Origin: Aphanomyces cochlioides
Taxonomy: Eukaryota > Oomycota > Saprolegniomycetes > Saprolegniales > Verrucalvaceae
Direction of reading: 5' to 3'
Assembly: GCA_019828595.1 (NCBI GenBank)
Contig: JAHQRK010000043.1
Location: forward strand, 169,965-233,964
DNA: 64,000 bases
Shown here: positions 33,201 to 45,720 of the stretch, in pieces
How positions within the stretch are numbered: position 1 is the first letter of the stretch
How the letters are laid out: each line of letters opens with the position of its first letter
Program-made: the position numbers and the translations under genes
Notes under the pieces: model-generated
The model's input: the letters and a program-made list of their open reading frames with translations, nothing else
What the model was told of the DNA's origin: nothing
Database searches by the model: none

Positions 33201-33616
33201 CACCTTTCAAACATGCCAGACGTGGCGAGTGGGTATCTCGATGGGGTCGAGATGTGCATGTGGCACGTGGGTACCAAAAGTGGAGAAAAAGTGGCATCGA
33301 GATGCATTTTGTGGGGTATGATTGGGACTATCGCGTGTTGATTTCGGACCAAGTTGATGCTTGGTCGTCCACCACACGAGCATGACACCTTTCAAACATG
33401 CCAGACGTGGCGAGTGGGTATCTCGATGGGGTCGAGATGTGCATGTGGCACGTGGGTACCAAAAGTGGAGAAAAAGTGGCATCGAGATGCATTTTGTGGG
33501 GTATGCTTGGGACTATCGCGTGTTGATTTCGGACCAAGTTGATGCTTGGTCGTCCACCACACGAGCATGACACCTTTCAAACATGCCAGACGTGGCGAGT
33601 GGGTATCTCGATGGGG
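27196..33616. repeat. Array C block 1: marker monomers at 9- and 3-monomer spacing
   Basis: Most monomers are GATT/ACTATC. GCTT/ACTATC markers lie at 27586, 29251 and 30916 (exactly 1,665 bp, nine monomers, apart), then at 31470, 32026, 32581 and 33136 (three monomers apart, within 1 bp) and at 33506 (two apart). Two small indels occur near 31121 (one T lost) and 31621 (GA gained and one A lost). This looks like short-range higher-order repetition. Confidence 0.7.
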
Positions 33617-34195
33617 GGAGAGATGTGCATGTGGCACGTGGGTACCAAAAGTGGAGAAAAAGTGGCATCGAGATGCATTTTGTGGGGTATGATTGGGACT
33701 ATCGCGTGTTGATTTCGGACCAAGTTGATGCTTGGTCGTTCACCACACGAGCATGACACCTTTCAAACATGCCAGACGTGGCGAGTGGGGATCCCCACGG
33801 GGTCGAGATGTGCATGTGGCACGTGGGTACCAAAAGTGGAGAAAAAGTGGCATCGAGATGCATTTTGTGGGGTATGATTGGGACTATTGCGTGCTCCACT
33901 CCGGACCAAGTTGATGCTTGGTCGTCCACCACACGAGCATGACACCTTTCAAACATGCCAGACGTGGCGCAGTGGGTATCTCGATGGGGTCGAGATGTGC
34001 ATGTGGCACGTGGGTACCAAAAGTGGAGAAAAAAGTGGCATCGAGATGCATTTTGGTGGGGTATGATTGGGACTATCGCGTGTTGATTTCTCGCAAAATC
34101 GTGAAGTCATGCTTGGTCGTCCACCAGGACAAGCATGACACCTTTCCTACACCAGGCGTGCGCCAGTGGGCATCCCGATGGGGTCGAGAATGTGC
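33617..34195. repeat. Array C block 2: degenerate satellite island
   Basis: About three monomers with many changes sit between near-perfect monomers: GGGGAG at 33617, GATCCCCACGGGG near 33789, GTGCTCCACTCC near 33892, GCGCAGTGG near 33968, and a replaced stretch with a net gain of about 7 nt near 34090-34110. The net length gain over the region is 13 nt. No ORF or mobile-element end was recognised in it. Confidence 0.75.
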
Positions 34196-37100
34196 ATGTG
34201 GCACGTGGGTACCAAAAGTGGAGAAAAAGTGGCATCGAGATGCATTTTGTGGGGTATGATTGGGACTATCGCGTGTTGATTTCGGACCAAGTTGATGCTT
34301 GGTCGTCCACCACACGAGCATGACACCTTTCAAACATGCCAGACGTGGCGAGTGGGTATCTCGATGGGGTCGAGATGTGCATGTGGCACGTGGGTACCAA
34401 AAGTGGAGAAAAAGTGGCATCGAGATGCATTTTGTGGGGTATGATTGGGACTATCGCGTGTTGATTTCGGACCAAGTTGATGCTTGGTCGTCCACCACAC
34501 GAGCATGACACCTTTCAAACATGCCAGACGTGGCGAGTGGGTATCTCGATGGGGTCGAGATGTGCATGTGGCACGTGGGTACCAAAAGTGGAGAAAAAGT
34601 GGCATCGAGATGCATTTTGTGGGGTATGATTGGGACTATCGCGTGTTGATTTCGGACCAAGTTGATGCTTGGTCGTCCACCACACGAGCATGACACCTTT
34701 CAAACATGCCAGACGTGGCGAGTGGGTATCTCGATGGGGTCGAGATGTGCATGTGGCACGTGGGTACCAAAAGTGGAGAAAAAGTGGCATCGAGATGCAT
34801 TTTGTGGGGTATGATTGGGACTATCGCGTGTTGATTTCGGACCAAGTTGATGCTTGGTCGTCCACCACACGAGCATGACACCTTTCAAACATGCCAGACG
34901 TGGCGAGTGGGTATCTCGATGGGGTCGAGATGTGCATGTGGCACGTGGGTACCAAAAGTGGAGAAAAAGTGGCATCGAGATGCATTTTGTGGGGTATGCT
35001 TGGGACTATCGCGTGTTGATTTCGGACCAAGTTGATGCTTGGTCGTCCACCACACGAGCATGACACCTTTCAAACATGCCAGACGTGGCGAGTGGGTATC
35101 TCGATGGGGTCGAGATGTGCATGTGGCACGTGGGTACCAAAAGTGGAGAAAAAGTGGCATCGAGATGCATTTTGTGGGGTATGATTGGGACTATCGCGTG
35201 TTGATTTCGGACCAAGTTGATGCTTGGTCGTCCACCACACGAGCATGACACCTTTCAAACATGCCAGACGTGGCGAGTGGGTATCTCGATGGGGTCGAGA
35301 TGTGCATGTGGCACGTGGGTACCAAAAGTGGAGAAAAAGTGGCATCGAGATGCATTTTGTGGGGTATGATTGGGACTATCGCGTGTTGATTTCGGACCAA
35401 GTTGATGCTTGGTCGTCCACCACACGAGCATGACACCTTTCAAACATGCCAGACGTGGCGAGTGGGTATCTCGATGGGGTCGAGATGTGCATGTGGCACG
35501 TGGGTACCAAAAGTGGAGAAAAAGTGGCATCGAGATGCATTTTGTGGGGTATGATTGGGACTATCGCGTGTTGATTTCGGACCAAGTTGATGCTTGGTCG
35601 TCCACCACACGAGCATGACACCTTTCAAACATGCCAGACGTGGCGAGTGGGTATCTCGATGGGGTCGAGATGTGCATGTGGCACGTGGGTACCAAAAGTG
35701 GAGAAAAAGTGGCATCGAGATGCATTTTGTGGGGTATGATTGGGACTATCGCGTGTTGATTTCGGACCAAGTTGATGCTTGGTCGTCCACCACACGAGCA
35801 TGACACCTTTCAAACATGCCAGACGTGGCGAGTGGGTATCTCGATGGGGTCGAGATGTGCATGTGGCACGTGGGTACCAAAAGTGGAGAAAAAGTGGCAT
35901 CGAGATGCATTTTGTGGGGTATGATTGGGACTATCGCGTGTTGATTTCGGACCAAGTTGATGCTTGGTCGTCCACCACACGAGCATGACACCTTTCAAAC
36001 ATGCCAGACGTGGCGAGTGGGTATCTCGATGGGGTCGAGATGTGCATGTGGCACGTGGGTACCAAAAGTGGAGAAAAAGTGGCATCGAGATGCATTTTGT
36101 GGGGTATGATTGGGACTATCGCGTGTTGATTTCGGACCAAGTTGATGCTTGGTCGTCCACCACACGAGCATGACACCTTTCAAACATGCCAGACGTGGCG
36201 AGTGGGTATCTCGATGGGGTCGAGATGTGCATGTGGCACGTGGGTACCAAAAGTGGAGAAAAAGTGGCATCGAGATGCATTTTGTGGGGTATGATTGGGA
36301 CTATCGCGTGTTGATTTCGGACCAAGTTGATGCTTGGTCGTCCACCACACGAGCATGACACCTTTCAAACATGCCAGACGTGGCGAGTGGGTATCTCGAT
36401 GGGGTCGAGATGTGCATGTGGCACGTGGGTACCAAAAGTGGAGAAAAAGTGGCATCGAGATGCATTTTGTGGGGTATGATTGGGACTATCGCGTGTTGAT
36501 TTCGGACCAAGTTGATGCTTGGTCGTCCACCACACGAGCATGACACCTTTCAAACATGCCAGACGTGGCGAGTGGGTATCTCGATGGGGTCGAGATGTGC
36601 ATGTGGCACGTGGGTACCAAAAGTGGAGAAAAAGTGGCATCGAGATGCATTTTGTGGGGTATGATTGGGACTATCGCGTGTTGATTTCGGACCAAGTTGA
36701 TGCTTGGTCGTCCACCACACGAGCATGACACCTTTCAAACATGCCAGACGTGGCGAGTGGGTATCTCGATGGGGTCGAGATGTGCATGTGGCACGTGGGT
36801 ACCAAAAGTGGAGAAAAAGTGGCATCGAGATGCATTTTGTGGGGTATGATTGGGACTATCGCGTGTTGATTTCGGACCAAGTTGATGCTTGGTCGTCCAC
36901 CACACGAGCATGACACCTTTCAAACATGCCAGACGTGGCGAGTGGGTATCTCGATGGGGTCGAGATGTGCATGTGGCACGTGGGTACCAAAAGTGGAGAA
37001 AAAGTGGCATCGAGATGCATTTTGTGGGGTATGATTGGGACTATCGCGTGTTGATTTCGGACCAAGTTGATGCTTGGTCGTCCACCACACGAGCATGACA

Positions 37101-40100
37101 CCTTTCAAACATGCCAGACGTGGCGAGTGGGTATCTCGATGGGGTCGAGATGTGCATGTGGCACGTGGGTACCAAAAGTGGAGAAAAAGTGGCATCGAGA
37201 TGCATTTTGTGGGGTATGCTTGGGACTATCGCGTGTTGATTTCGGACCAAGTTGATGCTTGGTCGTCCACCACACGAGCATGACACCTTTCAAACATGCC
37301 AGACGTGGCGAGTGGGTATCTCGATGGGGTCGAGATGTGCATGTGGCACGTGGGTACCAAAAGTGGAGAAAAAGTGGCATCGAGATGCATTTTGTGGGGT
37401 ATGATTGGGACTATCGCGTGTTGATTTCGGACCAAGTTGATGCTTGGTCGTCCACCACACGAGCATGACACCTTTCAAACATGCCAGACGTGGCGAGTGG
37501 GTATCTCGATGGGGTCGAGATGTGCATGTGGCACGTGGGTACCAAAAGTGGAGAAAAAGTGGCATCGAGATGCATTTTGTGGGGTATGATTGGGACTATC
37601 GCGTGTTGATTTCGGACCAAGTTGATGCTTGGTCGTCCACCACACGAGCATGACACCTTTCAAACATGCCAGACGTGGCGAGTGGGTATCTCGATGGGGT
37701 CGAGATGTGCATGTGGCACGTGGGTACCAAAAGTGGAGAAAAAGTGGCATCGAGATGCATTTTGTGGGGTATGATTGGGACTATCGCGTGTTGATTTCGG
37801 ACCAAGTTGATGCTTGGTCGTCCACCACACGAGCATGACACCTTTCAAACATGCCAGACGTGGCGAGTGGGTATCTCGATGGGGTCGAGATGTGCATGTG
37901 GCACGTGGGTACCAAAAGTGGAGAAAAAGTGGCATCGAGATGCATTTTGTGGGGTATGATTGGGACTATCGCGTGTTGATTTCGGACCAAGTTGATGCTT
38001 GGTCGTCCACCACACGAGCATGACACCTTTCAAACATGCCAGACGTGGCGAGTGGGTATCTCGATGGGGTCGAGATGTGCATGTGGCACGTGGGTACCAA
38101 AAGTGGAGAAAAAGTGGCATCGAGATGCATTTTGTGGGGTATGATTGGGACTATCGCGTGTTGATTTCGGACCAAGTTGATGCTTGGTCGTCCACCACAC
38201 GAGCATGACACCTTTCAAACATGCCAGACGTGGCGAGTGGGTATCTCGATGGGGTCGAGATGTGCATGTGGCACGTGGGTACCAAAAGTGGAGAAAAAGT
38301 GGCATCGAGATGCATTTTGTGGGGTATGATTGGGACTATCGCGTGTTGATTTCGGACCAAGTTGATGCTTGGTCGTCCACCACACGAGCATGACACCTTT
38401 CAAACATGCCAGACGTGGCGAGTGGGTATCTCGATGGGGTCGAGATGTGCATGTGGCACGTGGGTACCAAAAGTGGAGAAAAAGTGGCATCGAGATGCAT
38501 TTTGTGGGGTATGATTGGGACTATCGCGTGTTGATTTCGGACCAAGTTGATGCTTGGTCGTCCACCACACGAGCATGACACCTTTCAAACATGCCAGACG
38601 TGGCGAGTGGGTATCTCGATGGGGTCGAGATGTGCATGTGGCACGTGGGTACCAAAAGTGGAGAAAAAGTGGCATCGAGATGCATTTTGTGGGGTATGAT
38701 TGGGACTATCGCGTGTTGATTTCGGACCAAGTTGATGCTTGGTCGTCCACCACACGAGCATGACACCTTTCAAACATGCCAGACGTGGCGAGTGGGTATC
38801 TCGATGGGGTCGAGATGTGCATGTGGCACGTGGGTACCAAAAGTGGAGAAAAAGTGGCATCGAGATGCATTTTGTGGGGTATGATTGGGACTATCGCGTG
38901 TTGATTTCGGACCAAGTTGATGCTTGGTCGTCCACCACACGAGCATGACACCTTTCAAACATGCCAGACGTGGCGAGTGGGTATCTCGATGGGGTCGAGA
39001 TGTGCATGTGGCACGTGGGTACCAAAAGTGGAGAAAAAGTGGCATCGAGATGCATTTTGTGGGGTATGATTGGGACTATCGCGTGTTGATTTCGGACCAA
39101 GTTGATGCTTGGTCGTCCACCACACGAGCATGACACCTTTCAAACATGCCAGACGTGGCGAGTGGGTATCTCGATGGGGTCGAGATGTGCATGTGGCACG
39201 TGGGTACCAAAAGTGGAGAAAAAGTGGCATCGAGATGCATTTTGTGGGGTATGATTGGGACTATCGCGTGTTGATTTCGGACCAAGTTGATGCTTGGTCG
39301 TCCACCACACGAGCATGACACCTTTCAAACATGCCAGACGTGGCGAGTGGGTATCTCGATGGGGTCGAGATGTGCATGTGGCACGTGGGTACCAAAAGTG
39401 GAGAAAAAGTGGCATCGAGATGCATTTTGTGGGGTATGATTGGGACTATCGCGTGTTGATTTCGGACCAAGTTGATGCTTGGTCGTCCACCACACGAGCA
39501 TGACACCTTTCAAACATGCCAGACGTGGCGAGTGGGTATCTCGATGGGGTCGAGATGTGCATGTGGCACGTGGGTACCAAAAGTGGAGAAAAAGTGGCAT
39601 CGAGATGCATTTTGTGGGGTATGATTGGGACTATCGCGTGTTGATTTCGGACCAAGTTGATGCTTGGTCGTCCACCACACGAGCATGACACCTTTCAAAC
39701 ATGCCAGACGTGGCGAGTGGGTATCTCGATGGGGTCGAGATGTGCATGTGGCACGTGGGTACCAAAAGTGGAGAAAAAGTGGCATCGAGATGCATTTTGT
39801 GGGGTATGATTGGGACTATCGCGTGTTGATTTCGGACCAAGTTGATGCTTGGTCGTCCACCACACGAGCATGACACCTTTCAAACATGCCAGACGTGGCG
39901 AGTGGGTATCTCGATGGGGTCGAGATGTGCATGTGGCACGTGGGTACCAAAAGTGGAGAAAAAGTGGCATCGAGATGCATTTTGTGGGGTATGATTGGGA
40001 CTATCGCGTGTTGATTTCGGACCAAGTTGATGCTTGGTCGTCCACCACACGAGCATGACACCTTTCAAACATGCCAGACGTGGCGAGTGGGTATCTCGAT

Positions 40101-43100
40101 GGGGTCGAGATGTGCATGTGGCACGTGGGTACCAAAAGTGGAGAAAAAGTGGCATCGAGATGCATTTTGTGGGGTATGATTGGGACTATCGCGTGTTGAT
40201 TTCGGACCAAGTTGATGCTTGGTCGTCCACCACACGAGCATGACACCTTTCAAACATGCCAGACGTGGCGAGTGGGTATCTCGATGGGGTCGAGATGTGC
40301 ATGTGGCACGTGGGTACCAAAAGTGGAGAAAAAGTGGCATCGAGATGCATTTTGTGGGGTATGATTGGGACTATCGCGTGTTGATTTCGGACCAAGTTGA
40401 TGCTTGGTCGTCCACCACACGAGCATGACACCTTTCAAACATGCCAGACGTGGCGAGTGGGTATCTCGATGGGGTCGAGATGTGCATGTGGCACGTGGGT
40501 ACCAAAAGTGGAGAAAAAGTGGCATCGAGATGCATTTTGTGGGGTATGATTGGGACTATCGCGTGTTGATTTCGGACCAAGTTGATGCTTGGTCGTCCAC
40601 CACACGAGCATGACACCTTTCAAACATGCCAGACGTGGCGAGTGGGTATCTCGATGGGGTCGAGATGTGCATGTGGCACGTGGGTACCAAAAGTGGAGAA
40701 AAAGTGGCATCGAGATGCATTTTGTGGGGTATGATTGGGACTATCGCGTGTTGATTTCGGACCAAGTTGATGCTTGGTCGTCCACCACACGAGCATGACA
40801 CCTTTCAAACATGCCAGACGTGGCGAGTGGGTATCTCGATGGGGTCGAGATGTGCATGTGGCACGTGGGTACCAAAAGTGGAGAAAAAGTGGCATCGAGA
40901 TGCATTTTGTGGGGTATGATTGGGACTATCGCGTGTTGATTTCGGACCAAGTTGATGCTTGGTCGTCCACCACACGAGCATGACACCTTTCAAACATGCC
41001 AGACGTGGCGAGTGGGTATCTCGATGGGGTCGAGATGTGCATGTGGCACGTGGGTACCAAAAGTGGAGAAAAAGTGGCATCGAGATGCATTTTGTGGGGT
41101 ATGATTGGGACTATCGCGTGTTGATTTCGGACCAAGTTGATGCTTGGTCGTCCACCACACGAGCATGACACCTTTCAAACATGCCAGACGTGGCGAGTGG
41201 GTATCTCGATGGGGTCGAGATGTGCATGTGGCACGTGGGTACCAAAAGTGGAGAAAAAGTGGCATCGAGATGCATTTTGTGGGGTATGCTTGGGACTATC
41301 GCGTGTTGATTTCGGACCAAGTTGATGCTTGGTCGTCCACCACACGAGCATGACACCTTTCAAACATGCCAGACGTGGCGAGTGGGTATCTCGATGGGGT
41401 CGAGATGTGCATGTGGCACGTGGGTACCAAAAGTGGAGAAAAAGTGGCATCGAGATGCATTTTGTGGGGTATGATTGGGACTATCGCGTGTTGATTTCGG
41501 ACCAAGTTGATGCTTGGTCGTCCACCACACGAGCATGACACCTTTCAAACATGCCAGACGTGGCGAGTGGGTATCTCGATGGGGTCGAGATGTGCATGTG
41601 GCACGTGGGTACCAAAAGTGGAGAAAAAGTGGCATCGAGATGCATTTTGTGGGGTATGATTGGGACTATCGCGTGTTGATTTCGGACCAAGTTGATGCTT
41701 GGTCGTCCACCACACGAGCATGACACCTTTCAAACATGCCAGACGTGGCGAGTGGGTATCTCGATGGGGTCGAGATGTGCATGTGGCACGTGGGTACCAA
41801 AAGTGGAGAAAAAGTGGCATCGAGATGCATTTTGTGGGGTATGATTGGGACTATCGCGTGTTGATTTCGGACCAAGTTGATGCTTGGTCGTCCACCACAC
41901 GAGCATGACACCTTTCAAACATGCCAGACGTGGCGAGTGGGTATCTCGATGGGGTCGAGATGTGCATGTGGCACGTGGGTACCAAAAGTGGAGAAAAAGT
42001 GGCATCGAGATGCATTTTGTGGGGTATGATTGGGACTATCGCGTGTTGATTTCGGACCAAGTTGATGCTTGGTCGTCCACCACACGAGCATGACACCTTT
42101 CAAACATGCCAGACGTGGCGAGTGGGTATCTCGATGGGGTCGAGATGTGCATGTGGCACGTGGGTACCAAAAGTGGAGAAAAAGTGGCATCGAGATGCAT
42201 TTTGTGGGGTATGATTGGGACTATCGCGTGTTGATTTCGGACCAAGTTGATGCTTGGTCGTCCACCACACGAGCATGACACCTTTCAAACATGCCAGACG
42301 TGGCGAGTGGGTATCTCGATGGGGTCGAGATGTGCATGTGGCACGTGGGTACCAAAAGTGGAGAAAAAGTGGCATCGAGATGCATTTTGTGGGGTATGAT
42401 TGGGACTATCGCGTGTTGATTTCGGACCAAGTTGATGCTTGGTCGTCCACCACACGAGCATGACACCTTTCAAACATGCCAGACGTGGCGAGTGGGTATC
42501 TCGATGGGGTCGAGATGTGCATGTGGCACGTGGGTACCAAAAGTGGAGAAAAAGTGGCATCGAGATGCATTTTGTGGGGTATGATTGGGACTATCGCGTG
42601 TTGATTTCGGACCAAGTTGATGCTTGGTCGTCCACCACACGAGCATGACACCTTTCAAACATGCCAGACGTGGCGAGTGGGTATCTCGATGGGGTCGAGA
42701 TGTGCATGTGGCACGTGGGTACCAAAAGTGGAGAAAAAGTGGCATCGAGATGCATTTTGTGGGGTATGATTGGGACTATCGCGTGTTGATTTCGGACCAA
42801 GTTGATGCTTGGTCGTCCACCACACGAGCATGACACCTTTCAAACATGCCAGACGTGGCGAGTGGGTATCTCGATGGGGTCGAGATGTGCATGTGGCACG
42901 TGGGTACCAAAAGTGGAGAAAAAGTGGCATCGAGATGCATTTTGTGGGGTATGATTGGGACTATCGCGTGTTGATTTCGGACCAAGTTGATGCTTGGTCG
43001 TCCACCACACGAGCATGACACCTTTCAAACATGCCAGACGTGGCGAGTGGGTATCTCGATGGGGTCGAGATGTGCATGTGGCACGTGGGTACCAAAAGTG

Positions 43101-45720
43101 GAGAAAAAGTGGCATCGAGATGCATTTTGTGGGGTATGATTGGGACTATCGCGTGTTGATTTCGGACCAAGTTGATGCTTGGTCGTCCACCACACGAGCA
43201 TGACACCTTTCAAACATGCCAGACGTGGCGAGTGGGTATCTCGATGGGGTCGAGATGTGCATGTGGCACGTGGGTACCAAAAGTGGAGAAAAAGTGGCAT
43301 CGAGATGCATTTTGTGGGGTATGATTGGGACTATCGCGTGTTGATTTCGGACCAAGTTGATGCTTGGTCGTCCACCACACGAGCATGACACCTTTCAAAC
43401 ATGCCAGACGTGGCGAGTGGGTATCTCGATGGGGTCGAGATGTGCATGTGGCACGTGGGTACCAAAAGTGGAGAAAAAGTGGCATCGAGATGCATTTTGT
43501 GGGGTATGATTGGGACTATCGCGTGTTGATTTCGGACCAAGTTGATGCTTGGTCGTCCACCACACGAGCATGACACCTTTCAAACATGCCAGACGTGGCG
43601 AGTGGGTATCTCGATGGGGTCGAGATGTGCATGTGGCACGTGGGTACCAAAAGTGGAGAAAAAGTGGCATCGAGATGCATTTTGTGGGGTATGATTGGGA
43701 CTATCGCGTGTTGATTTCGGACCAAGTTGATGCTTGGTCGTCCACCACACGAGCATGACACCTTTCAAACATGCCAGACGTGGCGAGTGGGTATCTCGAT
43801 GGGGTCGAGATGTGCATGTGGCACGTGGGTACCAAAAGTGGAGAAAAAGTGGCATCGAGATGCATTTTGTGGGGTATGATTGGGACTATCGCGTGTTGAT
43901 TTCGGACCAAGTTGATGCTTGGTCGTCCACCACACGAGCATGACACCTTTCAAACATGCCAGACGTGGCGAGTGGGTATCTCGATGGGGTCGAGATGTGC
44001 ATGTGGCACGTGGGTACCAAAAGTGGAGAAAAAGTGGCATCGAGATGCATTTTGTGGGGTATGATTGGGACTATCGCGTGTTGATTTCGGACCAAGTTGA
44101 TGCTTGGTCGTCCACCACACGAGCATGACACCTTTCAAACATGCCAGACGTGGCGAGTGGGTATCTCGATGGGGTCGAGATGTGCATGTGGCACGTGGGT
44201 ACCAAAAGTGGAGAAAAAGTGGCATCGAGATGCATTTTGTGGGGTATGATTGGGACTATCGCGTGTTGATTTCGGACCAAGTTGATGCTTGGTCGTCCAC
44301 CACACGAGCATGACACCTTTCAAACATGCCAGACGTGGCGAGTGGGTATCTCGATGGGGTCGAGATGTGCATGTGGCACGTGGGTACCAAAAGTGGAGAA
44401 AAAGTGGCATCGAGATGCATTTTGTGGGGTATGATTGGGACTATCGCGTGTTGATTTCGGACCAAGTTGATGCTTGGTCGTCCACCACACGAGCATGACA
44501 CCTTTCAAACATGCCAGACGTGGCGAGTGGGTATCTCGATGGGGTCGAGATGTGCATGTGGCACGTGGGTACCAAAAGTGGAGAAAAAGTGGCATCGAGA
44601 TGCATTTTGTGGGGTATGATTGGGACTATCGCGTGTTGATTTCGGACCAAGTTGATGCTTGGTCGTCCACCACACGAGCATGACACCTTTCAAACATGCC
44701 AGACGTGGCGAGTGGGTATCTCGATGGGGTCGAGATGTGCATGTGGCACGTGGGTACCAAAAGTGGAGAAAAAGTGGCATCGAGATGCATTTTGTGGGGT
44801 ATGCTTGGGACTATCGCGTGTTGATTTCGGACCAAGTTGATGCTTGGTCGTCCACCACACGAGCATGACACCTTTCAAACATGCCAGACGTGGCGAGTGG
44901 GTATCTCGATGGGGTCGAGATGTGCATGTGGCACGTGGGTACCAAAAGTGGAGAAAAAGTGGCATCGAGATGCATTTTGTGGGGTATGATTGGGACTATC
45001 GCGTGTTGATTTCGGACCAAGTTGATGCTTGGTCGTCCACCACACGAGCATGACACCTTTCAAACATGCCAGACGTGGCGAGTGGGTATCTCGATGGGGT
45101 CGAGATGTGCATGTGGCACGTGGGTACCAAAAGTGGAGAAAAAGTGGCATCGAGATGCATTTTGTGGGGTATGCTTGGGACTATCGCGTGTTGATTTCGG
45201 ACCAAGTTGATGCTTGGTCGTCCACCACACGAGCATGACACCTTTCAAACATGCCAGACGTGGCGAGTGGGTATCTCGATGGGGTCGAGATGTGCATGTG
45301 GCACGTGGGTACCAAAAGTGGAGAAAAAGTGGCATCGAGATGCATTTTGTGGGGTATGATTGGGACTATCGCGTGTTGATTTCGGACCAAGTTGATGCTT
45401 GGTCGTCCACCACACGAGCATGACACCTTTCAAACATGCCAGACGTGGCGAGTGGGTATCTCGATGGGGTCGAGATGTGCATGTGGCACGTGGGTACCAA
45501 AAGTGGAGAAAAAGTGGCATCGAGATGCATTTTGTGGGGTATGATTGGGACTATCGCGTGTTGATTTCGGACCAAGTTGATGCTTGGTCGTCCACCACAC
45601 GAGCATGACACCTTTCAAACATGCCAGACGTGGCGAGTGGGTATCTCGATGGGGTCGAGATGTGCATGTGGCACGTGGGTACCAAAAGTGGAGAAAAAGT
45701 GGCATCGAGATGCATTTTGT
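34196..45720. repeat. Array C block 3: uniform GATT/ACTATC monomers
   Basis: About 62 monomers with an exact 185-bp period and almost no variation. The exceptions are GCTT markers at 34999, 37219, 41289, 44804 and 45174. Twenty-one consecutive unmarked monomers lie between 37219 and 41289. Confidence 0.85.
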
